A stretch of DNA of 64,000 bases from an uncultured Acidobacteriota bacterium (GTDB taxonomy: Bacteria > Acidobacteriota > Blastocatellia > Pyrinomonadales > Pyrinomonadaceae). Below are positions 50,535 through 59,682 of the stretch, piece by piece; within the stretch, counting starts at the first letter, position 1; each line of letters starts with the position of its first letter. A model generated the notes under the pieces. That model was not told the DNA's origin. It saw nothing but the letters and a program-made list of their open reading frames with translations, and made no database searches. The position numbers were made by a program, and so were the translations under genes. The stretch is taken from contig CALMPJ010000103.1 of assembly GCA_937871585.1 (NCBI GenBank), positions 1 to 64,000 of the forward strand, read 5' to 3'.

Positions 50535-52541
50535 TCAATACTTGTCTTTGTATTCGAGGAGCTTGTAAACGTCTTTGTCGGTCGTGTCCGCAAGCTCACG
50601 GCGAACCAACAGAACGAGATCGACGCCCGGCCGCAGCGGATATACGCCAACGAATTTGAACTGCGAACTGTAACGCCGAACAACGTCCGCATCTTGATCG
50701 TTCTTTTTGGCGATGATCATATCGACCTTGCCGCCGTCGGTTAGTGTGCCGTGAAATACGGCTTCTTTCATATCGTTGAAATACCACGTCAGCGGCCAAT
50801 AATCGGGCGAAACGATAGCGACCGATGCTGCGTTTCCCTTGCCTGATTTCTCAGCGTAATAATTCACACGCTCGACGAGTTCGAGTGTCTCGCGTTTTGT
50901 ATGAGCGTAGATATACGCCATTTCCTCGTCGTCATAACGCACGAAATTGATCGAATACGATTGATACGCGAGTATTACGATCGAAAGGGCCGCGAGAAAT
51001 CCGGCTCCGGCTTTTAGATGCAGTTTATTCGAGCGAACGAGTTCGTTGATGCCGTAGCCCGCGATCAAACACATCGGTAGCAGAAAACTAAGAGCGAGCC
51101 ACGGTGTCTTGTAAGGAATGATCGAATATGCGGCGAAAAGACCGAAAGCCCACAATGCCGTGAACATCGCAAATCGATGCTTTGCCTTGACAACAGCGAT
51201 CAGCGCCCCGATCGCCGAGACCAACAAGATCGGCGATTCGACCTTCATTCCCCATTTCACATAGCCGAGAAAGCCGTTCTGCGTGTGGTCTTTGCTCCCC
51301 GTTTTGGTCCAAATTGCGTAGGCTTCGAACGCCTTCCAGACGCCCTCTGCGTATGTAAAGAAGGAAGAAAAGAAGAGTACGCTCAGGTAAATAAAGACCA
51401 ACGCCACGGCCGCGAACATCAACAATTTGCCATTGCCAATGCCTAGTGCTCGTTTGAATTCACCGAACGTAAGCACCGCTGGTTCATCGATATCGCTTTC
51501 CGTTTCACCTGTCAGATAGATCACGGTCGCGATCAGAACTGCGAGCGAGAGCACGATTAGCGAGACGACCAAGTAGAATCCGAGCGGCTCCTGAACGCGG
51601 CCTTCGCCGAGGAAAAAGTCGTACAGCCAGCGGGCTCCATCAGTCAGAGTTTGCCTGTATACAACTGCTGCAACTGCAATGAACGCTCCGCAGATGATAG
51701 CTATCCGAGCTCGATTTCTTTTGAATGTTTCGCCATTCGCGATCGGCTGCCACAGCCAGATGCAGAAACACGCGATCAACATCGTGCCGAGCGTGATGAA
51801 CGCCGTTTCTTTTGTCGCAAAAAACAGCGCCACCGACGCCGATGCGAGCAACAGATAGATCGGCCGACCGTTGTCCCAATCGCGTAGCATCTTTATCACG
51901 AGGTAAACGAGGGCACCTTCGATCAGCAGAAATGCGATGCGAAATGCCCAGACGGCAGATCTCGCGGTCGCGAGTTGAGACGACAATATGAAAACCGACG
52001 GCGAAAACGCAACCATCAGCAAAAACGCCATCCAACCGACAGCAAACGGCCCGGCCTTTCGCTTTTCGATAAAGAAAAGAATCGACATCACGACCGTTAA
52101 ACTCAAGAAAACAAAGAAGATCTCGTGAATATAGTATCGCGAAATGTACGTCATTCCCGGCGACAAAGCTAGGAACGCAGCCGCGACCAGCGAACCAACA
52201 TTACCAAGATACTGCCGCAGCCAGAATGTCAGGATGACGATCAGAATTCCCCAGATCGCGACGCTCAACCGAACCGAAGTCGTCGTCAATCCAAGAAATT
52301 CATTGAACGCAAGCGAGATGTAATACAGCGTCGGGCCGTGATAATTCGCGGGATCGTATTTGTAAACGCCGTCGCGGACGAGGTTTGTGAGAAAGAAACC
52401 ATTTACGCCTTCGTCATGGTGCAGCGGCTTGAGCGTCAGCCAATACAGACGAAAAAACGACGCAGCAGCCGTGATGGCCGCGCATGCCAGTAGCCACGAA
52501 ATATCATTTTTCTTTGTCGTTGCAGTTTGTACGTCGCTCAT
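50535..52541 (-). CDS. Polytopic membrane protein, Agl23-like (TIGR03663-type)
   Basis: 668 aa with about a dozen membrane helices. The N-terminal WLTLKPLHHDEGVNGFFLTN, with PANYHGPTLYYISLAFNEF, is the conserved loop of the flippase-activity-associated Agl23-like family, related to GT-C glycosyltransferases; the Asp-Glu pair after HH could bind a metal. The C-terminal soluble part (RRYSSQFKFVGVYPLRPGVD) is a typical periplasmic cap. Its start overlaps the stop of the next upstream membrane protein by one base. A role in lipid-linked sugar transfer is inferred. Confidence 0.72.
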   Translation of the reverse strand: MSDVQTATTKKNDISWLLACAAITAAASFFRLYWLTLKPLHHDEGVNGFFLTNLVRDGVYKYDPANYHGPTLYYISLAFNEFLGLTTTSVRLSVAIWGILIVILTFWLRQYLGNVGSLVAAAFLALSPGMTYISRYYIHEIFFVFLSLTVVMSILFFIEKRKAGPFAVGWMAFLLMVAFSPSVFILSSQLATARSAVWAFRIAFLLIEGALVYLVIKMLRDWDNGRPIYLLLASASVALFFATKETAFITLGTMLIACFCIWLWQPIANGETFKRNRARIAIICGAFIAVAAVVYRQTLTDGARWLYDFFLGEGRVQEPLGFYLVVSLIVLSLAVLIATVIYLTGETESDIDEPAVLTFGEFKRALGIGNGKLLMFAAVALVFIYLSVLFFSSFFTYAEGVWKAFEAYAIWTKTGSKDHTQNGFLGYVKWGMKVESPILLVSAIGALIAVVKAKHRFAMFTALWAFGLFAAYSIIPYKTPWLALSFLLPMCLIAGYGINELVRSNKLHLKAGAGFLAALSIVILAYQSYSINFVRYDDEEMAYIYAHTKRETLELVERVNYYAEKSGKGNAASVAIVSPDYWPLTWYFNDMKEAVFHGTLTDGGKVDMIIAKKNDQDADVVRRYSSQFKFVGVYPLRPGVDLVLLVRRELADTTDKDVYKLLEYKDKY

Positions 52542-54499
52542 TAATTGACCTTATAAACTCGATATTGCCCCGATTCTGCGATGATGGGAAATTTGGCGTA
52601 CGCCGCTTCGTTCGCTGACATCGAATTACGTTCTTCAGGCGAGACGAGCACATAGCTGATGTTGTTTTTCTTGAGCAACATCTCGGCAACGGCTCCGCCT
52701 TGATACATTTTCTTGACTTCTTCCTCGCGTGGCAAATAGTCGATACCATGCGACGACAAATGGCCGCTGTATCGCATGAACGAAAGCCGTCCGGACAGCA
52801 CGATCGCGGAATTGTAAGTCGGTGCGTTCAAAATGATCGCGTCCTGCTCGGTCTTTGCCTTGAGCTGAGCCGCGAGCCGAACAGCGTCGGTATCGAATAC
52901 CTGGATCTTGTTCTGCGAAGTCATCGTCCGCCACACATCGAGCGAACCTGCTGCAGTCATCAGCAAGATCAATCCTAACGCGACATATCGGAACGACTTT
53001 CCTTTATCCCAAATTTTCGCCAGCAACAATGCGATCAGCGGCAGCGAGCCAACAAACCAATAGATCAGCACCTTAATATTGTCCCATTCCCACGGTGCGA
53101 GCTTCACGACATTTGAGACAAGAAAAAGTAATGCGAATGGAATGTAAAAAAAGAGAAGTGACAGATCACGAGTAGCATCCGACGAGTCATTCTCGGACGA
53201 TCTCGTTGACCAGAAATAGTAAACTGCTGCGATCACGATCGGGATCATGATACCTGTGTTCTTGATCCAAAACCACAATACGTTGGTCTTGCCGCTATCC
53301 CAACCAAAATGCCAGCCGATGAATTCATTCGTTCGCGTCGCACTGCCGGTCATCGACCAGACAAGTTCGGGAACCGCGATCACACAAACGCCGAGGCCAA
53401 ACGCTGTCCATTGCTTCCACTTTGCCGGCTGCAAGATAAAGAGAACTCCGGTCACGACGAACAGAACGACGAGGCTGTGAAGGTGTATTAGCGGCAGCGT
53501 CCCGGCTAGGAGGCCGAAGAGAAGTGGATGGGTGGAGGAAGCGAGGAGCAAAGGAGGCTTTTGCTCAATATTCTCGGCAGTCTCTGCGTTGAAAACTTTC
53601 CACAAGTATCCGAGTACCAACAGAGTCAACGGCATTCCAAGAAGCAGGCTGCGCTGTGTGATGAACAGGACTACGAGCGAATTGCCCCAGCGGAAATGGT
53701 CGCCGATCGTGTAATCTCGCGGCAACGCCCAGACGATCTCCCACAGGCTACGGGCCTGTTCCCAATAGTCTTTCGCAAACCAGAGAAAACCGAGGCCGCC
53801 GCTGAAGAACAGCAAAAACGGTGCAATGCGGCCCGCGAGTTTATTGCCTGTAAAACGAACGACGAGGCGTTCGAGTATCACCAACAGCGCCAATGCCCAC
53901 GCAGTATTTTGCACAAAGAAACTACTCTCAACGGTCGAACCCAAACGAACCGAAGCCGCCGTGATAAGATCGGCGATGAACGGATACGTAAATTTCGCAC
54001 CAGCGTACGACGGATTCTGCGGCGGAAGATTCCCGCCGTCCGTAAAGCTGAATATCGCACCGAGATGATAAGGAAGATCGCCAAGATTCTGCGAGCCGCC
54101 GGTAAAGATCCCCGCGGGCGTTACGTACATCGTTTGGCTAAAAAACAGCAGAAAAACAATGAAGAAGAATGCGTAAAATGCAAAGCCCGTGAATCTCGCG
54201 AGCGTACCACCTTGTAGTTTGCCGAACGCCTTCGCTATGTCGTACGCAAATCGTTTTTTGCGGCCTTTGTCGATAAGCAACAACATCGGCGACAGCGTGA
54301 CAAGCAATGCTATCGCAACCGACACATACGTCAATCCGAGAACACTCGAGATCACGAATAACGCTGTTCCGAATATTGCACAACCGACTATGTTTCCTGC
54401 GGCGATTCGAAACATCAGCGGTTCGTCATCAATGACCAAATACGTAAGCCCGATCGCTCCGGCCGTGACGGCAAACATCAGTAAAAATGAGATCAACAT
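52541..54499 (-). CDS. Polytopic membrane protein, putative GT-C-type
   Basis: 652 aa with at least 12 hydrophobic helices. It starts MLISFLLMFAVTAGAIGLTY. It includes the loop GGSQNLGDLPYHLGAIFSFT between helices, comparable to the acidic first loop of membrane glycosyltransferases, and a C-terminal extracytoplasmic domain (KTEQDAIILNAPTYNSAIVL, YRVYKVN). The exact family is not recognised. It is coupled to the Agl23-like gene by a one-base stop/start overlap, so the two probably form a functional pair in cell-envelope glycosylation. Confidence 0.65.
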   Translation of the reverse strand: MLISFLLMFAVTAGAIGLTYLVIDDEPLMFRIAAGNIVGCAIFGTALFVISSVLGLTYVSVAIALLVTLSPMLLLIDKGRKKRFAYDIAKAFGKLQGGTLARFTGFAFYAFFFIVFLLFFSQTMYVTPAGIFTGGSQNLGDLPYHLGAIFSFTDGGNLPPQNPSYAGAKFTYPFIADLITAASVRLGSTVESSFFVQNTAWALALLVILERLVVRFTGNKLAGRIAPFLLFFSGGLGFLWFAKDYWEQARSLWEIVWALPRDYTIGDHFRWGNSLVVLFITQRSLLLGMPLTLLVLGYLWKVFNAETAENIEQKPPLLLASSTHPLLFGLLAGTLPLIHLHSLVVLFVVTGVLFILQPAKWKQWTAFGLGVCVIAVPELVWSMTGSATRTNEFIGWHFGWDSGKTNVLWFWIKNTGIMIPIVIAAVYYFWSTRSSENDSSDATRDLSLLFFYIPFALLFLVSNVVKLAPWEWDNIKVLIYWFVGSLPLIALLLAKIWDKGKSFRYVALGLILLMTAAGSLDVWRTMTSQNKIQVFDTDAVRLAAQLKAKTEQDAIILNAPTYNSAIVLSGRLSFMRYSGHLSSHGIDYLPREEEVKKMYQGGAVAEMLLKKNNISYVLVSPEERNSMSANEAAYAKFPIIAESGQYRVYKVN

Positions 54500-54622
54500 T
54501 CTGTTTCGGGGTCGCCCTTACATAAGTTACTCGAAACGGTTAGAATAGCAAAGTAGCCGTCGGAATCTAGAAATCTAAACTTGCTGGCTTTACCACTTTA
54601 GAGGTGTTGTGCTACATTTCTT

Positions 54623-54641
54623 AAATTGGTAATACCAATTT
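54623..54641. promoter_or_regulatory. 19-bp palindromic operator, second copy
   Basis: AAATTGGT-AAT-ACCAATTT, perfect 8-base arms with a 3-base centre, ending 11 bases before the kduD-like ATG. It shares arm sequence and spacing with the site at 11142-11160 in front of the pectin receptor. So close to the start, binding would block ribosome access or transcription. It resembles UxuR/ExuR-type GntR sites. Confidence 0.78.
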
Positions 54642-54652
54642 CATAGTACTTT

Positions 54653-55411
54653 ATGTCGCCATTTTCGCTTGAGGGTAAGGTCGCGCTAGTAACAGGTTCA
54701 GCCAAGGGCATTGGCCGTGCGATCGCCGTCGGTATGGCCGCCGCCGGAGCCGACGTCGTTTGCCATTGCCGCAAGGCAGGCGATGCGGCAGAAACGATCG
54801 CCGAGATCGAGGCGATCGGACGCCGAGCTGTCGAAGTTACCGGCGATATGTCGAATGCGGAGACGCCTGCCGCAGTGGTCGCAGATGCGGCTGCTGCATT
54901 CGGCAAACTCGATATTCTGATCAATAACGCCGGAACGATCCGCCGTGCACCTGCGGCTGAATTCTCGGCTCAAGATTGGCAGGATGTGATCGACATCAAT
55001 CTGACGAGCGTTTTCCGCTTGGCTCAAGAAGCAGGCAAGCTGATGCTCGCTCAAGGTTCCGGCAAGATCGTAAATATCGCATCGCTGCTCTCGTTCCAAG
55101 GCGGCATTACGGTTCCTGCATATACGGCCGCAAAATCGGCTGTTGCTGGCCTGACAAAAGCCCTGGCGAACGAATGGGCAAGCAAAGGTGTGAATGTCAA
55201 TGCCATTGCTCCGGGTTATATCGCGACCGACAACACAACCGCCCTAAGAGCGGATGAAACGCGAAACCGACAGATCTTGGAACGAATTCCGGCCGGACGT
55301 TGGGGCGAGGCCTCGGACATCGCCGGTGCTGCTGTGTTCTTGTCGTCCGACGCGAGCAATTATATTCACGGCCACATCATGGTCGTCGACGGCGGCTGGA
55401 TGGGAAGGTGA
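54653..55411 (+). CDS. kduD: SDR dehydrogenase, KduD-like
   Basis: 252 aa short-chain dehydrogenase. TGSAKGIGRAIAVGMAAAGA is the NAD(P) motif, NNAG the structural motif, and YTAAKSAVAG contains the catalytic Tyr and Lys. In pectin pathways KduD reduces 2,5-diketo-3-deoxygluconate to 2-keto-3-deoxygluconate. Because kdgK and eda follow directly and a uronate-type operator precedes it, KduD is the best call, though the SDR family is broad. KduI is not in the window. Confidence 0.8.
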   Translation: MSPFSLEGKVALVTGSAKGIGRAIAVGMAAAGADVVCHCRKAGDAAETIAEIEAIGRRAVEVTGDMSNAETPAAVVADAAAAFGKLDILINNAGTIRRAPAAEFSAQDWQDVIDINLTSVFRLAQEAGKLMLAQGSGKIVNIASLLSFQGGITVPAYTAAKSAVAGLTKALANEWASKGVNVNAIAPGYIATDNTTALRADETRNRQILERIPAGRWGEASDIAGAAVFLSSDASNYIHGHIMVVDGGWMGR

Positions 55412-55502
55412 GTTAGCGTCAGAACCGGAGGCGACGGTTGCGGTCTTACCGCAACACTGGCACGTCTTTTGTGCCAGAACCGACTGGGTTTCTACACAGA
55501 AT

Positions 55503-56597
55503 ATGTTGAACATTAAACCAAAAGATCAATGTAAATGGGACATAGTTTCCCTCGGCGAAGTAATGCTCAGGCTCGATCCGGGCGACAAACGTGTGCACAC
55601 GACACGTTCGTTCGAGGTCTGGGAAGGCGGCGGCGAATACAACGTCGCTCGCGGTCTGAAACGCTGTTTCGGACTCGACGCTGCGATCGTCACGGCTTTG
55701 GCAGATAATCCGATCGGCCGTCTCGTGCAGGATCTGATGTACCAAGGCGGCGTCGATCAGAGCCATGTCAAATGGGTCAAATACGACGGAGTCGGCCGCA
55801 CCGTTCGCAACGGTATGAACTTCACCGAGCGAGGTTTTGGCGTGCGTGCTGCATTGGGATGCAGCGATCGCGGAAACACTGCAGTTTCGCAGTTAAAGGC
55901 CGGCGATATCGATTGGGAAAAGATATTCGGCCACGAAGGCGCTCGTTGGCTCCATACCGGCGGCATCTTTTGCGCCTTGAGCGAAACAACGCCAGACGTT
56001 GCTAAGGAAGCAATGGCGTGTGCCAAAAAGCACGGCACGATCGTCTCGTACGACCTCAACTACCGCGACTCGCTCTGGAAAGCGATCGGCGGCCAGGCCA
56101 AGGCTCAAGAGGTCAATCGCGATCTCGCTCAGTACGTCGATGTGATGATCGGCAATGAAGAAGATTTCACGGCATGTCTTGGCTTTGAGGTCGAAGGCCA
56201 AGATGAACATCATTCGAAACTCGACATCGTCAATTTCGAGAAGATGATCCGCAAGGCTGTTGCCGAGTTCCCGAACTTTGCGGTCGCGGCAACAACATTG
56301 CGTAATGCAAAGACTGCATCAGTCAACGATTGGGGAGCCGTATGCTTTACCGAAGGCCAGCTTCATCAAGCGTTAATGCGTCCTGACCTCGACATCTTTG
56401 ACCGCGTCGGCGGCGGTGATTCGTTCGCTTCCGGACTCATTTACGGATTCCTGACCGGCGAATCGCCGGAATGGGCCGTCAACTGCGGTGCCGCTCACGG
56501 AGCACTTGCAATGACGACGCCGGGCGATACAACGACCGTCGGACTTAGCGATGTTCTCCGAGTAATGAAAGGCGGCGGCGCTCGAGTAGCAAGATAA
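55503..56597 (+). CDS. kdgK: 2-keto-3-deoxygluconate kinase (PfkB family)
   Basis: 364 aa from the ATG at 55503 (MLNIKPKDQCKWDIVSLGEV). PfkB hallmarks are SFEVWEGGGEYNVARGLKRC, GGIFCALSETTPDVAKEAM, VSYDLNYRDSLW and the C-terminal RVGGGDSFASGLIYGFLTG with the catalytic Asp. It should phosphorylate KDG to 2-keto-3-deoxy-6-phosphogluconate, the substrate of the next gene's product. The longer open frame into kduD is not coding. The sequence is longer than E. coli KdgK by about 50 residues. Confidence 0.87.
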   Translation: MLNIKPKDQCKWDIVSLGEVMLRLDPGDKRVHTTRSFEVWEGGGEYNVARGLKRCFGLDAAIVTALADNPIGRLVQDLMYQGGVDQSHVKWVKYDGVGRTVRNGMNFTERGFGVRAALGCSDRGNTAVSQLKAGDIDWEKIFGHEGARWLHTGGIFCALSETTPDVAKEAMACAKKHGTIVSYDLNYRDSLWKAIGGQAKAQEVNRDLAQYVDVMIGNEEDFTACLGFEVEGQDEHHSKLDIVNFEKMIRKAVAEFPNFAVAATTLRNAKTASVNDWGAVCFTEGQLHQALMRPDLDIFDRVGGGDSFASGLIYGFLTGESPEWAVNCGAAHGALAMTTPGDTTTVGLSDVLRVMKGGGARVAR

Positions 56598-56601
56598 TTT
56601 C

Positions 56602-57249
56602 ATGAACAAGAAACAGATAGTTGAACAAATTGAATCTCTCGGCCTCGTGCCTGTTGTGCGTGCGTCTTCCGCTGACGAGGCGATGCAGGCAATTGACGCG
56701 ATCAAGGCAGGCGGCGTTAATGTGCTTGAGATCACGATGACAGTTCCCGGAGCTGTGAAGGTGATCGAAAAGGTCGCTGACAAATACGGCAGCGAAGTTC
56801 TCGTCGGAGCCGGTACGGTGCTTGATCCGGAAACGGCTCGTGCATGTTTGCTTGCCGGTGCTCAGTTCATCGTCTCGCCGGCGTTGAACCTCGCGACGAT
56901 CGAGCTTTGTCATCGATACAGTGCGCCGATCTGTCCGGGCGTTCTGACGCCGACAGAGGTTATTACAGCTTGGAGCGCAGGCGTCGATTTTGTAAAGGTA
57001 TTCCCTTGCGGATCGGTTGGCGGAGCAAGCTATGTAAAGAATCTCAAAGGCCCATTCCCGCAGGTAAAGATCATTCCGACAGGCGGTGTTTCGCTAGCGA
57101 CCGCTGCTGATTTCATTAAGGCCGGAGCTGCTGCACTGGGCGTTGGCACCGATCTTGTCGATGTGAAAGCGATCCGCGAGGGCAATGCGGCTCTTGTTAC
57201 CGAACGTGCTCAGCAATTCGTGAAGATCGTTCAGGACGCTCGTGGTTAG
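56602..57249 (+). CDS. eda: KDPG aldolase
   Basis: 215 aa class I aldolase that splits KDPG to pyruvate and glyceraldehyde 3-phosphate. It has VNVLEITMTVPGAVKVI with the conserved Glu, LVGAGTVLDPETARACL, FIVSPALNLATIELC, CPGVLTPTEVITAWSAGVDF and VKVFPCGSVGG with the Schiff-base Lys. It starts four bases after kdgK and completes the pathway from pectin-derived ketodeoxyuronate. A terminator follows. Confidence 0.95.
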   Translation: MNKKQIVEQIESLGLVPVVRASSADEAMQAIDAIKAGGVNVLEITMTVPGAVKVIEKVADKYGSEVLVGAGTVLDPETARACLLAGAQFIVSPALNLATIELCHRYSAPICPGVLTPTEVITAWSAGVDFVKVFPCGSVGGASYVKNLKGPFPQVKIIPTGGVSLATAADFIKAGAAALGVGTDLVDVKAIREGNAALVTERAQQFVKIVQDARG

Positions 57250-57340
57250 TCAAAATAGCGACTTCGCCGTGTCGGGTCAATGATCACGGCGAAGCTCTTT
57301 CGCTAGTCCGTGGGAGACTGGGAGTAATGAGTTAATTTCT

Positions 57341-57371
57341 ACGGAGCCTAGTGAGAAAAAGGCTCCGTTTT
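57341..57371 (+). terminator. Terminator after eda
   Basis: ACGGAGCC and GGCTCCGT make a perfect 8-bp stem with a 12-base loop, followed by a T-run (TTTTTAT). It ends the kduD-kdgK-eda transcript; a converging gene starts at 57438. Confidence 0.8.
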
Positions 57372-57437
57372 TATTTCCTCGTATATATATGCGAAAAATC
57401 GCCAAAACGTAACGCGATTTTTTCACTTTTTTTGAAA

Positions 57438-58028
57438 TTATTTTTTTTCGAGCAGACGTTCGACGTATTTTGCGATCACGTCGGCCTCAAGATTTACATC
57501 GTCTTGAGCCGTAAGTGTAGATAAACTGGTCATTTCCCAGGTTTTTGGAATAACGGCGATGTCAAAACTGTCTTCGCGAAGTTCGGCAATAGTCAGACTA
57601 ATTCCCTCGACCGAAACCGAGCCTTTAAATACAAGATATTTGGCGATCTCAGGAGGAAAGCCGATCGTCACCGTCCAAAAATCACCATGTTCCGCCGCAC
57701 CTAAGAACTTTCCGCGCGAATCGACGTGGCCCTGAACGATATGCCCGCCAAGCCGCGTCGTAGGCGTGACAGAACGTTCGAGATTAACTCGCGAACCGAC
57801 CTCAAGCCTTCCAATTGTCGAACGTAACAGCGTTTCCGGCGATACGTCGGCGGCGAAACTCGTCGAAGTAACATCAAGCGCGGTCAGGCAAACGCCATTG
57901 ACGGCAACCGAATCGCCGTTTGCCATATCACCTGTAACAACATCTGCGCTTACGATAATTCGAGAACCTTCGGCGAGTTTCTCGACCGAAGCTACGGTTC
58001 CCAATTCTTCGATAAGTCCTGTAAACAT
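57438..58028 (-). CDS. ribE: Riboflavin synthase alpha subunit
   Basis: 196 aa made of two homologous barrels. The first begins MFTGLIEELGTVASVEKLAE with GDSVAVNGVCLTAL; the second has GGHIVQGHVDSRGKFLGAAE and KGSVSVEGISLTIAEL. It catalyses dismutation of two 6,7-dimethyl-8-ribityllumazine molecules to riboflavin. It follows the potassium-channel gene by two bases, an odd pairing. No FMN riboswitch was seen upstream. Confidence 0.95.
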   Translation of the reverse strand: MFTGLIEELGTVASVEKLAEGSRIIVSADVVTGDMANGDSVAVNGVCLTALDVTSTSFAADVSPETLLRSTIGRLEVGSRVNLERSVTPTTRLGGHIVQGHVDSRGKFLGAAEHGDFWTVTIGFPPEIAKYLVFKGSVSVEGISLTIAELREDSFDIAVIPKTWEMTSLSTLTAQDDVNLEADVIAKYVERLLEKK

Positions 58029-58030
58029 TC

Positions 58031-59074
58031 CTATACTTCGGCCCGCTCGATCTCGGAGAGACGCCTAATATCGATCGAGATATTGCCGCCGTCTTCGACC
58101 TCGTTGTAGATACTGACGAATTTATGCCCGCAGCGGATATCGTATGGTTTATACGAGGTTCGCGTGTGAACCTCTTGCGAAAATGTCTCGTCGATCGCGG
58201 AGATCAGCACCAACAACTCAGCGTCCATGCGTTCGAGGTCCTGTTGCTTCAAGCCCTTCATCGGCGATTCGTCATCGATCGGATGTACGACCGTCCAAGC
58301 CAGCGGAAAGAACGTCACACGATTTCGTTCGAGTTCGAGGAAATCAAAGCGGCGAACACTCTTACCGTCTTCCTCTACAAATCGAGCGAACAGCACCTGA
58401 ACCTTGACCTCGATGAGCTGATTACTGCGGCCGTTGACCATTCGGAACATCAGGCCTTCGATTCCGCGATACGGTGCGATGACCGAAACGTCGCTGAACA
58501 AGATCTTTGCTGTCGGCCGAGCAAACCTCGCGAAAACGACGCCGGTGATCAGTGCTTGAGCAATGAGGCTGTAGTACGATTCGATCGTGACCAGCATGTT
58601 CGGAACAAAGCCGACAGGATGTATCGTTCCATAACCGATCGTTGCGAACGTCTGAACGCTGAAGAAAAATCCCGTAAGCAGAATGTTTCCAACAGGTTCC
58701 GCAGATGTATCAACCAAACCCGTCGTGCCGAACGAGGCGTACATCAGGCCGAACGCGATGTTGCTCAAAAAGTAGAGCAGCAGCACGAGCAGCAAAAACT
58801 TTGTCCACGACATCGACAACAGCGTGTGATAAAGATTTCGCGAACTGAGCAACGGCAAGCCTTTGCGACCGACATTGAACGTACCGTCGGCGTTGAGTAG
58901 GCGTTGACGGCTGCGGCCTGTTACGACCGCACCGAAACCAAGATCGCGGTCTTCTTGTTCGATCAGCTCTTCGGCTTCGAGTGCATTTTCCAAAGTTTGT
59001 TCTGTCACTTGCTTGATTGGATTATAACGGTGCGGCGGCGATTGGAAAAGCAGATTGGCAATTGCGAGGCGCAA
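58031..59074 (-). CDS. KirBac-type inward-rectifier potassium channel
   Basis: 347 aa. The pore has an outer helix (WTKFLLLVLLLYFLSNIAFG), the pore helix and filter TFATIGYGT (Thr145-Gly149 region) and an inner helix (VTIESYYSLIAQALITGVVF) ending in FARFARPTA, followed by the cytoplasmic beta-rich Kir domain (MFRMVNGRSNQLIEVKVQVL, RNRVTFFPLAWTVVHPIDDE). The sequence closely follows the KirBac layout. The N-terminal 60 residues carry an acidic helix. It is coupled to ribE (two bases). Confidence 0.92.
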   Translation of the reverse strand: MRLAIANLLFQSPPHRYNPIKQVTEQTLENALEAEELIEQEDRDLGFGAVVTGRSRQRLLNADGTFNVGRKGLPLLSSRNLYHTLLSMSWTKFLLLVLLLYFLSNIAFGLMYASFGTTGLVDTSAEPVGNILLTGFFFSVQTFATIGYGTIHPVGFVPNMLVTIESYYSLIAQALITGVVFARFARPTAKILFSDVSVIAPYRGIEGLMFRMVNGRSNQLIEVKVQVLFARFVEEDGKSVRRFDFLELERNRVTFFPLAWTVVHPIDDESPMKGLKQQDLERMDAELLVLISAIDETFSQEVHTRTSYKPYDIRCGHKFVSIYNEVEDGGNISIDIRRLSEIERAEV

Positions 59075-59082
59075 ATGTTGAA

Positions 59083-59622
59083 ATGTTCGTTATGGCTGAG
59101 ACCGCACCGCAAACAGAACCGCCGAAATTAGTGATCGAAAATGGCGTGCCGACCAATTCGTCGCTTGCCGATCTGCTCGAGTGGTTCTTGAACTACGACG
59201 AGCGAACGTCGCGAATTCGGCATCCTCATTCAAATGAATTGTTTCTATGGAAACAGTCAGACGACGAAGGCAATGGTGTCGGTACGTTCCCGTTCGAGAA
59301 TGCCGAGGCGAGATTCGCGATCGGTGCCATTCAAGCTGTCTCTGAGAACAACAGCGAGCCGATCCTGAAACTTTGGATCAGCGATGTTCTTGCTGCTCTG
59401 CATGAATCACGCGAATTAAAGACCGAAATGTCCGAGGCATTCGGACTCGATAAGAAAGATATCGAAGCCTCACCGCTCGTCAAAGCCGAGCTACTGCCGT
59501 CAAACAACGAACGCCGAATGTATCTCACAAGCTGCTGGCTAGAAACGCTTTACACCGCCGAAGCACGATTCCTTGGCTACGTCTACCAAGAGTTGTACGG
59601 TCGGCCGTTCGCGGCATCGTAA
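59083..59622 (+). CDS. Hypothetical soluble protein
   Basis: About 179 aa from the ATG at 59083 (MFVMAETAPQTEPPKLVIEN) or nine bases later. It is predicted mostly alpha: SLADLLEWFLNYDERTSRIR, EARFAIGAIQAVSENNSEPI, RRMYLTSCWLETLYTAEARF. No signal, no membrane helix, and no family recognised. It is divergent from the KirBac gene with an eight-base gap and convergent with the metallopeptidase gene. Confidence 0.6.
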   Translation: MFVMAETAPQTEPPKLVIENGVPTNSSLADLLEWFLNYDERTSRIRHPHSNELFLWKQSDDEGNGVGTFPFENAEARFAIGAIQAVSENNSEPILKLWISDVLAALHESRELKTEMSEAFGLDKKDIEASPLVKAELLPSNNERRMYLTSCWLETLYTAEARFLGYVYQELYGRPFAAS

Positions 59623-59679
59623 GACAGGCTGCCTAGCCTGTCTTTGTTGGAAGCGAGCAGGCTAGGCAGCCTGCCCTAC
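59623..59679. terminator. Double-hairpin inverted repeat between convergent genes
   Basis: CAGGCTGCCTAGCCTG and CAGGCTAGGCAGCCTG are exact 16-bp inverted copies, and each is itself a hairpin (CAGGCT-n4-AGCCTG). The pair fills the gap between two convergent genes, so it may stop transcription in both directions. This palindrome differs from the other repeat families in the window. Confidence 0.7.
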
Positions 59680-59682
59680 GGC

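Noticed and set aside
52979-54217. Plus-strand frames opposite the membrane protein at 52541-54499, the longest at 53528-54217
   Set aside because: Charged, Arg/Gln-rich shadow translations of the hydrophobic minus-strand gene.
55254-55502. N-terminal extension of the kdgK frame into kduD
   Set aside because: It overlaps the coding end of kduD and its translation is unlike PfkB kinases; the ATG at 55503 gives the correct N-terminus.
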